Part shown: positions 15,228 to 23,085 of the stretch, in pieces
Numbering within the stretch: position 1 is the stretch's first letter
Layout: each line of letters opens with the position of its first letter
Origin: an uncultured Arcanobacterium sp.
GTDB lineage: Bacteria; Actinomycetota; Actinomycetes; Actinomycetales; Actinomycetaceae
DNA length: 32,914 bases
Direction: 5' to 3'
NCBI RefSeq assembly: GCF_947253055.1
Contig: NZ_CAMXYE010000003.1
Span: 1 to 32,914 of the forward strand
The notes under the pieces: model-generated
What the model was told of the DNA's origin: nothing
Database searches by the model: none
The model's input: the letters and a program-made list of their open reading frames with translations, nothing else
Position numbers and translations under genes: made by a program

Positions 15228-16102
15228 TTATTTTGTTTCTTAAATACGATTACCAGGCAGAAGACTGCAGCGGCTAATTCTACTAAGGCCGCGATAAACA
15301 TGAATACCAGACCTACACCAGTGACACCGGTTCCAGAAGTATTGGAAATTGCCGAAAGCATTTTAATGCTCAGAATGAGGCCAATGAGGGCACCCAAAGC
15401 GCCAGCTGCCGCATATGCCCATTTCTTCCGCTGCCAGATTGCCAATACCGCCGGCACCGTCACTAAAATAATCGCGAAGAGAATCCAACCGCCGTGGAAG
15501 GAATACTCCGCACCAAAAAATTTGCCGTTGGCAAAGAAGTTTAGCGAAGTGTTTATGATAGGAACTTTGACCACTGGCAAGAAAAGACTAATAAAAGCCA
15601 ATAGCTGCGAACCGAGCAATACCGCCGGAGCTACCAGCCCTAAATCTATTCCTTTGGCATTTTTAGTACGCGGAATATCTCCTTTCAAAGTGGCAGCTTG
15701 CTCTACTACATTCGGAGTTACGCGGTTATTCACAAAAGTCTTGGCACCGACAGCGAACTGTTTTAGCCCCTCCTGCATATCACCGACTGAGTTATCGGCG
15801 ACTCGCTCTTCTTTTACGAGACCATTCTCGACGGCTTCCTGATATTCCCGCAAAGTAGGCTCGCGCCCATTATCTTGCTGAAATTTTTCTTGCCAAGCAG
15901 CCTGCGAAAACGGCTCCGGCGCCGGCGCAGTATCTTTTCTTCTATCTTCAATCCACGCCTGCAAAGCGGGATAGCAATTAGGGTGCCGTTCCACTTCTCC
16001 CCATAAATCAGAGCGTTTAGCAGCAATATCAGCTAATTCTTGTGCAGTTATTTGCGGATCTTTCATATTTTCCGCAGTTATAGTTTTCGGATCGTACGCC
16101 AT
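15224..16102 (-). CDS. Four-helix membrane protein with LRV-like N-terminal domain
   Basis: Function unknown. Residues 15-52 (DPQITAQELADIAAKR then ERHPNCYPALQAWI) resemble the variant leucine-rich repeat seen in many actinobacterial membrane proteins, a helical module presumed to bind protein. A charged, mostly helical linker (60-150) follows, then four membrane segments at about 157-178, 204-223, 228-249 and 262-287, with a basic KKQNK end. No signal peptide, so the N-terminal domain should be cytosolic. ATG start with AGGGAAAG and GGGCG nearby but no ideal ribosome binding site. It lies directly upstream of ahpC. The domain assignment is by eye. Confidence 0.7.
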   Translation of the reverse strand: MAYDPKTITAENMKDPQITAQELADIAAKRSDLWGEVERHPNCYPALQAWIEDRRKDTAPAPEPFSQAAWQEKFQQDNGREPTLREYQEAVENGLVKEERVADNSVGDMQEGLKQFAVGAKTFVNNRVTPNVVEQAATLKGDIPRTKNAKGIDLGLVAPAVLLGSQLLAFISLFLPVVKVPIINTSLNFFANGKFFGAEYSFHGGWILFAIILVTVPAVLAIWQRKKWAYAAAGALGALIGLILSIKMLSAISNTSGTGVTGVGLVFMFIAALVELAAAVFCLVIVFKKQNK

Positions 16103-16435
16103 AGCGCCCTACTTTCCCTAATTGACTAATATTCACGTCTCATACTAGTCAATTTAGAAAAGCTCTGGCAATAATGTAGAGCACTTTATTAAAAACTCCA
16201 CGGGCACAAAACTGGAGAAGTTCCGATATTCATTGCAGAAAGCCATTATTTTCGACTACTCTCGAAAGTGAAGATATGTAAAAAAATTTCCTATGTCCGG
16301 AGATATTTAGCGTAGATATTTCGAAGATTGTAGAAGTAGTAATACTTCTAAACACAAAAATATCGAAGTATTTAGGAAATATTAGACCGGGAAGTACTGG
16401 ATTAGGCCACAGGCCGGTATAGAGAGAAGAAAATT
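16103..16435. other. Divergent intergenic region with nested inverted repeat
   Basis: This 333-bp AT-rich spacer separates two divergently transcribed membrane protein genes and should hold both promoters. I see no gene or RNA in it. A nested inverted repeat lies at 16315-16364: outer arms GATATTT / AAATATC enclose inner arms TAGAAGTA / TACTTCTA around a 4-nt loop. A further GATATTT lies at 16302-16308. TATAGA at 16407-16412 could be a -10 for the rightward gene. Confidence 0.5.
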
Positions 16436-17725
16436 ATGGATAATAACGCTGAGAACAATTCCCTTACCCCTCCTCCACCACCATTGCCACCCACACCCCC
16501 GGCACCGCCCGCGCCTGCGGCCCCACCGACGCCAGAAACTACGCCGGTAGCGCCCGCGCCAGAATCTACGCCGGTAGCGCAGATTAATCCACCAGCCTCG
16601 AGCGCTCCAGCTGCGCCGAGCACTCCTAATATCCCTAATCTCCCTAACCTCCCGAATAATGGAGAAAAGAAAAAAGGGAAAGGGAAAAAGTGGATAATTT
16701 TCGCTGTCATTGCGCTAGTAATCTTGCTGGCAGGCGGAATTTCTTACAAAGTAGTGGCGGGGAGATTTTCTGCGGAAAATACGGCAGAAAAATATCTTTC
16801 GGCGCTGGTAGACGGAAAAGCCAGCAAAGCCTTAGCAGCATACGATCCCAATTACAACTCGCGCGAGCGCATCCTGCTCACGGATGAAATATATAGCAAA
16901 GCGAAAGATCGCCCCAGCGATTTCCAGATTTTAAATGTAATTGCACAGGAAAATTCAGCAACAAAAAATTCTTCGAAGGACTCTAAAATAACGCGCAGCG
17001 TCGGGATAGAAGCCGAGCTGACCATCGATATGAAGAAGTACCCGGTATATCTCACCGTGGAAGAACGCGGCAAGAAATTCGGTTTATTCAACAATTGGGT
17101 AATTACTGATGCTCCGCTGGGCACAATGAATATCGATAATACCGCTGGAAAGCTTTCTATCAATGGTGTGGAAGTAGATTTATCGGCCTTGAGTGAAGGA
17201 GAAGATGACGGGGGCTCCTACTACCTCCCAGCTTTCCCCGGGACCTATACAGTTGCGGCACAGAGCAATGAAGATTTAATTACTTCCGATAGCGATACCG
17301 AAGTGGTGGTACCGGTAGATGGCAGTAGCAAATACGTGCAACTTGATATGCAGTTCACTGATGAAGTGCTTAAGCAGGCGCAAGAGCAGGTGAAAGCTCA
17401 CTACGATAAGTGCATGGAATCTACCACTTTTGAAGTGGCAGACTGCCCGGATTTAGAGATGCAAGATCCGGTGTATAAAGCCATTAGCGAGATTAAACGT
17501 AGCTGGAAGAAAGATCCAAAAATTTCTCTTGATAGCAAGTCTCCTATTTTCCAATCCGGAGCTTACCAGGGATATGTAGATATCAAAGGGGAAGCATTAA
17601 TAAATTATAAAGAGCGGATGACGGGTGACGATCCGTGGAAAGATGCTAGCAGTCCGCTGAAGATATCTATTAGCGACAGCTTCAAATTCAGCATTAAAGA
17701 TGGAAAAGTTAGCGTAGATTTTTAG
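16436..17725 (+). CDS. Proline-rich, single-pass surface protein, function unknown
   Basis: I do not recognise this 429-residue protein as a named family. Residues 11-74 are a proline/alanine-rich cytosolic stretch with repeated TPVA and IPNLPNLP units, a basic block KKKGKGKK (78-85), one membrane helix (86-103), then an extracytoplasmic region of about 325 residues. That layout resembles the cytosolic-tail/single-helix/NTF2-like proteins of actinobacteria, and SAENTAEKYLSAL right after the helix is typical of such a domain. Two cysteines 12 residues apart (CME...ADCPD) could form a disulfide. The extracytoplasmic part is rich in Lys, Asp and Ser. Start ATG with AGAGAGAAGAAAA upstream. It is monocistronic; GNAT gene converges on it 72 bp away. 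Confidence 0.75.
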   Translation: MDNNAENNSLTPPPPPLPPTPPAPPAPAAPPTPETTPVAPAPESTPVAQINPPASSAPAAPSTPNIPNLPNLPNNGEKKKGKGKKWIIFAVIALVILLAGGISYKVVAGRFSAENTAEKYLSALVDGKASKALAAYDPNYNSRERILLTDEIYSKAKDRPSDFQILNVIAQENSATKNSSKDSKITRSVGIEAELTIDMKKYPVYLTVEERGKKFGLFNNWVITDAPLGTMNIDNTAGKLSINGVEVDLSALSEGEDDGGSYYLPAFPGTYTVAAQSNEDLITSDSDTEVVVPVDGSSKYVQLDMQFTDEVLKQAQEQVKAHYDKCMESTTFEVADCPDLEMQDPVYKAISEIKRSWKKDPKISLDSKSPIFQSGAYQGYVDIKGEALINYKERMTGDDPWKDASSPLKISISDSFKFSIKDGKVSVDF

Positions 17726-17797
17726 ACAGACAAAAACGATAGCTACGGTAGCGGCTGGTTAGAGCTCAAGTAGTTCTAGCTCTGCCTGGTTCTAGCT

Positions 17798-18484
17798 CTA
17801 GATAAGGCGCGTTTGCGTAATTGCGTCTAACATTTCTTCTACTGCGGGGCGGTAATGCCCCGCAGTACGAATTTCCGCCGAGCTTTCTAAGTAAGCGAGC
17901 AGAAAATCCCGCAACTCATCTCCAAAATGAGCTGCGAAGCTGCCCGGTTTCTCTAAAATTTCTGCTTGCTGGTAGGCGCAGCCGCCAAAAAGAAGAAGCC
18001 ACATATCATCTACCGGAGGTAAATCGGGAGCAAGGCTGGGCATCGCGTAAGGAATATCTATCCGGCGTGCACCGTGGCGCTGATAGAAGCGCCACCGCGC
18101 CTGCGGGTTGCCGTATTCGGAGTGCTCACCATAGGTGTAGGGAGATTCCATTTCTCCGAGAATAAGCGCCGGCTGATAGGTTTCTTCCCAATTACGAATA
18201 GAAGTATCGAGAAGTTTTCCCCCGATTCCACCGCTGCGAGCCGCCTTATCTACCGCTAGCCACGAAAGTAGCACTGATTCGCCAGTAACTCTCCACCCCA
18301 CTGCCGTAGCGAGAAGTTTATCAGTTTCTCCATCCCAGACGGCAGTGCCGATATATTGGCCCGATTGAAAATCAGCTAAAAGTTCGGCGCGCGGGCCGCG
18401 CTCTGCTAAAGAAAAATTCGGAATCAATAATTCATCTATTACTGTTTCATATTCAGCTGCACATATCGGGCGAAATTCAAGCAT
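17798..18484 (-). CDS. GNAT-family N-acetyltransferase
   Basis: Acetyl-CoA-dependent acetyltransferase of unknown substrate. The 228 residues contain the acetyl-CoA pyrophosphate-binding motif A: AVDKAARSGGIGGKLLD at 77-93 (Arg83-x-x-Gly86-x-Gly88), preceded by the expected beta-strand, and a later RWRFYQRHGARRI segment at about 129-141 typical of GNAT motif B. The C-terminal 60 residues are extra and unassigned. It lies downstream of thiL by 114 bp, with no Shine-Dalgarno sequence and TAAACT exactly 6 nt before the ATG, so it probably has its own leaderless promoter. Small metabolite or antibiotic acetylation are both possible. Confidence 0.82.
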   Translation of the reverse strand: MLEFRPICAAEYETVIDELLIPNFSLAERGPRAELLADFQSGQYIGTAVWDGETDKLLATAVGWRVTGESVLLSWLAVDKAARSGGIGGKLLDTSIRNWEETYQPALILGEMESPYTYGEHSEYGNPQARWRFYQRHGARRIDIPYAMPSLAPDLPPVDDMWLLLFGGCAYQQAEILEKPGSFAAHFGDELRDFLLAYLESSAEIRTAGHYRPAVEEMLDAITQTRLI

Positions 18485-18490
18485 AGCGGT

Positions 18491-18496
18491 AGTTTA
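18491..18496 (-). promoter_or_regulatory. Predicted -10 box of the GNAT gene (leaderless)
   Basis: TAAACT exactly 6 nt before the ATG, identical in sequence and spacing to the hemH element. Confidence 0.5.
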
Positions 18497-18598
18497 GAAG
18501 AAAAATTGGAAAAACTCCACCTTTGCAAAGCTAAAACGGCACCAGCAACAGTAACGGCAAAAATCGCAACAGCTAAGAGTAAAATCTAATACTTTTCT

Positions 18599-19564
18599 CT
18601 ACTGATGGAAATGATCCCAACCGCCGGCGGTGATGAATTCTTTTCCATCTAGGTAGACACGCCCGCGTGGATCGGCGCCGCCTACTTCCCCGATGGGAAT
18701 AAATCCAGCTGGTAAGGGTGCGCCAGGGGAAATAGTGGCGAGAAAGCCATGGTCTTCTCCCCCAGTAAAGATCCATTCCGCCCGGCGGGCACCCAGGCGC
18801 CCCGCCACTTTGGCTATACGCTGGAACGCCGCCCCGAATGCATCATTATGCAAATTTATACTCACTCCCGAAGCCCGCGCTAGGCGGCGCCCGTCCATCA
18901 CTAAACCATCTGATACATCCATAAGCGCGTGCAAATTCCCCTCTTTAACTGCAGCTAGCGCGGTTTGGAGGGGCGGGGTGGGGCGCAAAAAATCGGTGAT
19001 AAGCGCAGAAAATTCTTTCTCAGCGGTACTGCGCCGATAGCCAGCCTGTAAAAGTTCGTATCCGGCGCGGGCACAGCCAAGTTTGCCACTGTGGATTACT
19101 AAATCGCCGGGATGCGCCCCGGAGCGTAGAATTGGCTGGTGCACATCTCCGAGCACAGTTACCGATACAATAATTTTATCGGCCGCTACAAAATCACCGC
19201 CGTCTACTCCCACTTCGAGCGGCGCACAGGCTTCTTTCACTCCCTGTGCAAAATCTAGCACCCAATCTTTTTTAGTATCTCGCGGGAGCCCTAAGCCGAT
19301 GACGAGGGAGATAGGCTGCGCCCCGATTGCCACTGCGTCGGCCAAATTCTGCATAGCAGCGCGGAAGCCAATATCTTTTCCTTCTCCCCAATCGCAGCGA
19401 AAATGCGTGCCTTCTACGAGAAGATCAGTGGATATAGCGGTATTACCAGTGAAAGCGAGTACTGCGCAGTCGTCACCTGTGGGCACTATCGCATCGGCAC
19501 GGCGCGGCAGAATAGCGGTCACTTCGGCAATTAAAGCATCTTCCGAAATATCACTTATCAGCAT
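18599..19564 (-). CDS. thiL: Thiamine-monophosphate kinase
   Basis: ATP-dependent kinase converting thiamine monophosphate to thiamine diphosphate, the active cofactor. The 321 residues have the ThiL/PurM-type motifs: GDDCAVL (30-36), STDLLVEGTHF (45-55), VDGGDFV around 139-145 and MDVSDGLVMDGRRLA around 217-231, which bind Mg-ATP and substrate. The ddl-thiL pairing is widespread in actinobacteria. Start ATG lacks a clear ribosome binding site. The 102-bp gap to ddl holds a fourfold 17-bp repeat. No other thiamine gene and no TPP riboswitch are visible near it, so the cell may take up or salvage thiamine. Confidence 0.95.
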   Translation of the reverse strand: MLISDISEDALIAEVTAILPRRADAIVPTGDDCAVLAFTGNTAISTDLLVEGTHFRCDWGEGKDIGFRAAMQNLADAVAIGAQPISLVIGLGLPRDTKKDWVLDFAQGVKEACAPLEVGVDGGDFVAADKIIVSVTVLGDVHQPILRSGAHPGDLVIHSGKLGCARAGYELLQAGYRRSTAEKEFSALITDFLRPTPPLQTALAAVKEGNLHALMDVSDGLVMDGRRLARASGVSINLHNDAFGAAFQRIAKVAGRLGARRAEWIFTGGEDHGFLATISPGAPLPAGFIPIGEVGGADPRGRVYLDGKEFITAGGWDHFHQ

Positions 19565-19596
19565 ATTTTCAGCTTTCTAACTTTCCCGATTCACCG

Positions 19597-19663
19597 GAGC
19601 TTGGTAATTTCTTGAGCTCAGTAATTTTTGAGTTTAGTAATTTCTCGAGCCTAGTAATTAGCT
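19597..19663 (-). repeat. Tandem repeat, four copies of a 17-bp unit
   Basis: Units at 19597-19613, 19614-19629 (one base short), 19630-19646 and 19647-19663 share GAG-N3-AGTAATTT (plus strand). The array begins 4 bp past the ddl stop and fills most of the ddl-thiL spacer. Confidence 0.85.
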
Positions 19664-19666
19664 CAT

Positions 19667-20797
19667 TTAATGTAATCCCGTGCCACGCGCTAAAGCTAAA
19701 TCGATTAGCTTTTGCACCAAATCGGCGTACGGAATACCGGTGTTTTTCCACATTACCGGGTACATAGATACCGGAGTAAATCCGGGCATGGTGTTAATTT
19801 CGTTGACGAATATCTCGCCGGCTGGGGTGTAGAAGAAATCAACGCGCGCCAAACCTTCTCCACCAAAAGCAGTAAAAGTAGCTACGGCAGTTTCCCGTAT
19901 CTGCTCCTGCACCGCATCCGGAATAGCGGCCGGCACTTGCATTACTAAATCCTGTACTTGTACGTATTTATGATCAAAATCGTAGAATTGGGCAGCTTCG
20001 CTATTCAGCACTATTTCTCCCGGCAGAGACGCCCGCGCCGGCTTCCCGCTCGGACCACCTAGTACCGCACACTCTATCTCTCGGCCAGCTATTCCCTGCT
20101 CTATTATCACTTTCGGATCGTGGCGCTGAGCTTCTGCAATTGCCGCGGGGAGTTGCTCTAAATTTTCAATTCGAGAGATACCGAGCGAAGAACCGGCGCG
20201 CGCCGGCTTCACGTAGAGAGGAAACTCTAAAGCAGCTGCCTCAGCCAGCACTGCCTCCCGCTCTTGTACCCACCGCTGATAAGGTACCGCCACATAGGGA
20301 CCTACCGGAATTCCGGCTGCGCGCAGAATAATTTTCATAAAATCTTTATCCATGCCGGCGGCGGAAGCAAATACTCCACAACCCACATAGGGAATATTCG
20401 CCATTTCTAGCAGCCCTTGAATAGTGCCGTCTTCTCCAAAAGGCCCGTGTAAAAGCGGAAATACCACATCGACTTTTCCAAGGGAAGTAATCTTTTTTTC
20501 TCCCTTTGCCGCTGGCGCAACTAAAAGTATTTCTTGGTTTCCGTCTCCCGGTGGGAATACGATGCGCGATTCTTGCTCTGCTACTTCCGTAGAAGCCGCA
20601 TTCAGCTGTAATTCTGCTGGATTAGTGCTCCCCGGCACCCAGGCGCCGCTGCGGGTGATTCCAATCGAAATAATTTCATAGTGCTCCGTATCCAAAGCGC
20701 TCATAACTGCCCCAGCAGTTGCACAAGAAATCGGGTGCTCTCCAGACGTGCCCCCGTAAATTAAAGCGATACGAATTTTCTTCTGTTCAGTACTCAC
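19667..20797 (-). CDS. ddl: D-alanine--D-alanine ligase
   Basis: ATP-grasp enzyme that makes the D-Ala-D-Ala dipeptide terminating the peptidoglycan stem. The 376 residues include GGTSGEHPISC (15-25), the central ATP-grasp loop KPARAGSSLGIS and the C-terminal Mg-binding block RVDFFYTPAGEIFVNEINT with MPGFTPVSMYP. Length matches other actinobacterial Ddl enzymes. GTG start: codons read M-S-T-E-Q-K-K, no ribosome binding site, and TAAAAT lies exactly 6 nt before it, pointing to leaderless expression. murA lies just upstream (40 bp) and thiL downstream, so cell-wall precursor genes are grouped. Confidence 0.95.
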   Translation of the reverse strand: MSTEQKKIRIALIYGGTSGEHPISCATAGAVMSALDTEHYEIISIGITRSGAWVPGSTNPAELQLNAASTEVAEQESRIVFPPGDGNQEILLVAPAAKGEKKITSLGKVDVVFPLLHGPFGEDGTIQGLLEMANIPYVGCGVFASAAGMDKDFMKIILRAAGIPVGPYVAVPYQRWVQEREAVLAEAAALEFPLYVKPARAGSSLGISRIENLEQLPAAIAEAQRHDPKVIIEQGIAGREIECAVLGGPSGKPARASLPGEIVLNSEAAQFYDFDHKYVQVQDLVMQVPAAIPDAVQEQIRETAVATFTAFGGEGLARVDFFYTPAGEIFVNEINTMPGFTPVSMYPVMWKNTGIPYADLVQKLIDLALARGTGLH

Positions 20798-20803
20798 AGC
20801 CTA

Positions 20804-20809
20804 ATTTTA
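20804..20809 (-). promoter_or_regulatory. Predicted -10 box of ddl (leaderless)
   Basis: TAAAAT exactly 6 nt before the GTG start; the slightly longer TATAAAAT preceded by TGC also forms an extended -10. Confidence 0.55.
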
Positions 20810-20837
20810 TAGCATCATGGAGGAAAGTCGGCCAGGC

Positions 20838-22163
20838 TCAGGCAGATATTTTCTCCACCTGCGCTCCCAGCTGGAATAGTTTTTGCATAAAGTGCTCATA
20901 GCCCCGATTAATAATATCTATTCCCACCACATTCGATTCTCCGGAGGCAGCTAGGGCCGCAATTAAATGTGAAAACCCGCCGCGCAAATCCGGCACCTCT
21001 ATATCAGCGCCTTTTAACGCAGTAGGCCCCTGAATAACTGCCGAATGATAGTAATTTTCCCGCCCGAAACGGCAGCGTTTCGAGCCTAAACATTCCCGAT
21101 AAACTTGAATATGTGCCCCCATTTGGTTAAGCGCCCGGGTAAAGCCGAAACGATTTTCATACACCGTCTCATGCACAATCGACACGCCTTCTGCCTGGGT
21201 TAGCGCCACTACCATTGGCTGCTGCCAATCGGTCATAAATCCGGGGTGCACATCCGTCTCAATCGGCAGAGAATGCAATTTGCCACCCGGATGCCAGAAA
21301 CGGATACCGTCGTCATAAATATCGAACTGCCCGCCAATTTTCCGAAAAACATTCAGGAAATTCATCATCGGCTCTTGGCGTGCACCCCGCACCGTGATAT
21401 CACCTTTAGTAGCCAGGGCCGCACAAGCCCAAGAACCAGCTTCTATTCGATCGGCGAGAGCGGTGTGGCGGAAGCCGTGCAGGCGCTCCACTCCTTCAAT
21501 ATAGATCGTCCGATCTGTATCCACCGTGATTAGAGCACCCATTTTTTGCAAAACCACGATTAGATCCATTATCTCTGGCTCTACTGCCGCGCCAGTTAGC
21601 TCAGTGACACCCCGCGCGCGCACCGCCGCTAATAGAGTCTGCTCCGTAGCTCCCACTGAAGGATACGGGAGATGTACTTTGCGGGCAGTTAAACCACGCG
21701 GCGCCTGCAGATGCAGACCAAATGCTTTTTTGTGCCGTTCGGCGCCAAAATCTTCGAGAACGGCCAGATGGAAATCTACCGGACGATCTCCGATATGGCA
21801 GCCTCCTAAATCCGGGATAATAGCTTCGCCGAGGACGTGCAGCAGTGGGCCGCAAAAGAGGATAGGAATACGCGAAGATCCCGCCACCGAATTAATTTCA
21901 GCCGGATCGGGAAGGCGCAATTTACCAGGGGTAATGGTGAGAATACCGGCCTGTTTATCGTGCTCTACTTGTACGCCGTGGGCGCGCAGCAACTGGGTGA
22001 CTACATCTACATCCCGAATTAAAGGCACATTGCGTAAAACGGAGGTTTCTTCCGTGAGGAGGGAAGCCACCATCGCTTTCGATACGAAATTTTTTGCTCC
22101 CCGCACGGATATTTCTCCCCGCAGTGGCTTTCCGCCCTGCACCCGTAGAATATCTCCAGCCAT
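20838..22163 (-). CDS. murA: UDP-N-acetylglucosamine 1-carboxyvinyltransferase
   Basis: First committed step of peptidoglycan synthesis: transfers enolpyruvate from PEP to UDP-GlcNAc. The 441 residues show GAKN with catalytic Lys24/Asn25, the active-site loop GGCHIGDRPVD with Cys122 (the residue alkylated by fosfomycin, replaced by Asp in Mycobacterium), and ADRIEAGSW. The enzyme should therefore be chemically fosfomycin-sensitive, although uptake also matters. Start ATG with AAAGGAG 8 nt upstream, so this gene is leadered, with a likely -10 TATACT at 22192-22197. It is divergent from the LtbR-like regulator and followed by ddl. Confidence 0.96.
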   Translation of the reverse strand: MAGDILRVQGGKPLRGEISVRGAKNFVSKAMVASLLTEETSVLRNVPLIRDVDVVTQLLRAHGVQVEHDKQAGILTITPGKLRLPDPAEINSVAGSSRIPILFCGPLLHVLGEAIIPDLGGCHIGDRPVDFHLAVLEDFGAERHKKAFGLHLQAPRGLTARKVHLPYPSVGATEQTLLAAVRARGVTELTGAAVEPEIMDLIVVLQKMGALITVDTDRTIYIEGVERLHGFRHTALADRIEAGSWACAALATKGDITVRGARQEPMMNFLNVFRKIGGQFDIYDDGIRFWHPGGKLHSLPIETDVHPGFMTDWQQPMVVALTQAEGVSIVHETVYENRFGFTRALNQMGAHIQVYRECLGSKRCRFGRENYYHSAVIQGPTALKGADIEVPDLRGGFSHLIAALAASGESNVVGIDIINRGYEHFMQKLFQLGAQVEKISA

Positions 22164-22191
22164 TTATTATTCTCCTTTGCCCTCTTCTAAA

Positions 22192-22197
22192 AGTATA
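22192..22197 (-). promoter_or_regulatory. Possible -10 box of murA
   Basis: TATACT, 28 bp upstream of the murA ATG, giving a leader of roughly 22 nt that includes the AAAGGAG ribosome binding site. Confidence 0.4.
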
Positions 22198-22314
22198 GGC
22201 ACTGTATTCCAAGATATCGTGAAATATGGTCGAGAGCGAATAGGATTTCAGAATAATTTTTCTCTTTTTCTAAGCGCAGAAAGGGAAAGGTTTGCGTCTC
22301 AATTATTGATATGG

Positions 22315-22320
22315 CAGTAT
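22315..22320 (+). promoter_or_regulatory. Possible -10 box of the LtbR-like gene
   Basis: CAGTAT exactly 6 nt before the ATG at 22327. A transcript from here would start at that ATG and reach AAGGAG and the preferred GTG start at 22345 after an 18-nt leader. Confidence 0.3.
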
Positions 22321-22344
22321 CGTTTTATGGATAAGGAGCAAAAG

Positions 22345-23064
22345 GTGGCTGGCAGCGGCGTAGGAGTACTCGATAAAGCCATGGGCGTTTTGAACGCTCT
22401 CGAAGCTGGCCCGCTCACTTTGGCGCAACTAGTAGCAACTACTTCTTTAGCTCGCCCCACCGCACACCGGATTGCGGTGGCTTTGGAATATCACCGATTT
22501 GTGGCACGCGATATCCAAGGGCGTTTTGTGCTCGGGCCGCGGCTCGCCGAATTAGCTGCCGCCGCCGATGAAGATCAACTTTTAGCCGTAGCTAACCCTA
22601 TACTGATTGCTTTGCGCGATCACACTGGCGAATCTGCCCAGCTCTATCGCCGGCAAGGAGAGCACCGTATCTGCGTAGCAGCTGCCGAGCGCGCAATGGG
22701 GTTACGGGATTCTATTCCGGTCGGGGCAACTCTCTCTATGCAAGCGGGCTCGGCCGCCCAAGTGTTACTCGCGTGGGAAGAACCGGATCGAATGCACCGC
22801 GGATTACACGGCGCCCAATTCACTGCGACGGTACTTTCCGCAGTGCGCCGGCGCGGTTGGGCCCAATCGGTAGGAGATAGAGAAGTGGGAGTTTCTTCTA
22901 TTTCTGCTCCCGTCCGCGGCCCGAGCGGGCAAGTGATAGCCGCCGTTTCTATTTCTGGACCACTAGAGAGAATGGGACGCCAGCCGGGACGCCAATATGC
23001 GGCCGCAGTGGTGGCTTCGGCGAATCGACTCACCGAAATTTTACAAAGCTCTCCGAGCTCCTAA
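22345..23064 (+). CDS. ltbR: IclR-family regulator, LtbR/NdgR type
   Basis: DNA-binding regulator with an N-terminal winged helix-turn-helix and C-terminal ligand-binding domain. GVGVLDKAMGVL at the start, TSLARPTAHRIAVALE in the HTH region, GRFVLGPRLAELAAAA and RRRGWAQSVGDREVGVSSISAPV are very close to LtbR/NdgR, which controls leucine and other amino-acid genes. The open frame extends far upstream antisense to murA, but homology begins here. GTG at 22345 is chosen because AAGGAG stands 6 nt upstream and the protein then starts as in orthologues; the ATG at 22327 is the alternative. Normally it is divergent from leuCD; here the divergent gene is murA. The mannosyltransferase gene follows 21 bp downstream. 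Confidence 0.9.
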   Translation: MAGSGVGVLDKAMGVLNALEAGPLTLAQLVATTSLARPTAHRIAVALEYHRFVARDIQGRFVLGPRLAELAAAADEDQLLAVANPILIALRDHTGESAQLYRRQGEHRICVAAAERAMGLRDSIPVGATLSMQAGSAAQVLLAWEEPDRMHRGLHGAQFTATVLSAVRRRGWAQSVGDREVGVSSISAPVRGPSGQVIAAVSISGPLERMGRQPGRQYAAAVVASANRLTEILQSSPSS

Positions 23065-23085
23065 AAGTTGAAGGAAGATACTTCT

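Noticed and set aside
16402..16710. Glycine/alanine-rich open frame opposite the surface-protein N-terminus
   Set aside because: It is the antisense reading of the proline-rich codons (CCN read as GGN) and has no ribosome binding site or neighbour support.
17757..17804. A 16-bp tandem repeat after the surface-protein gene
   Set aside because: Two copies of GTTCTAGCTCT are clear but the third is poor; kept only as weak support for the duplication pattern.
21526..22344. A long open frame extending the LtbR-like protein upstream by more than 260 residues
   Set aside because: It runs antisense to murA, shows no IclR-like sequence, and a good ribosome binding site with GTG lies at 22345.
23068..23085. 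TTG start six codons upstream in the PimB-like gene
   Set aside because: The ATG at 23086 has AAGGAAG 8 nt upstream and begins right at the conserved fold.
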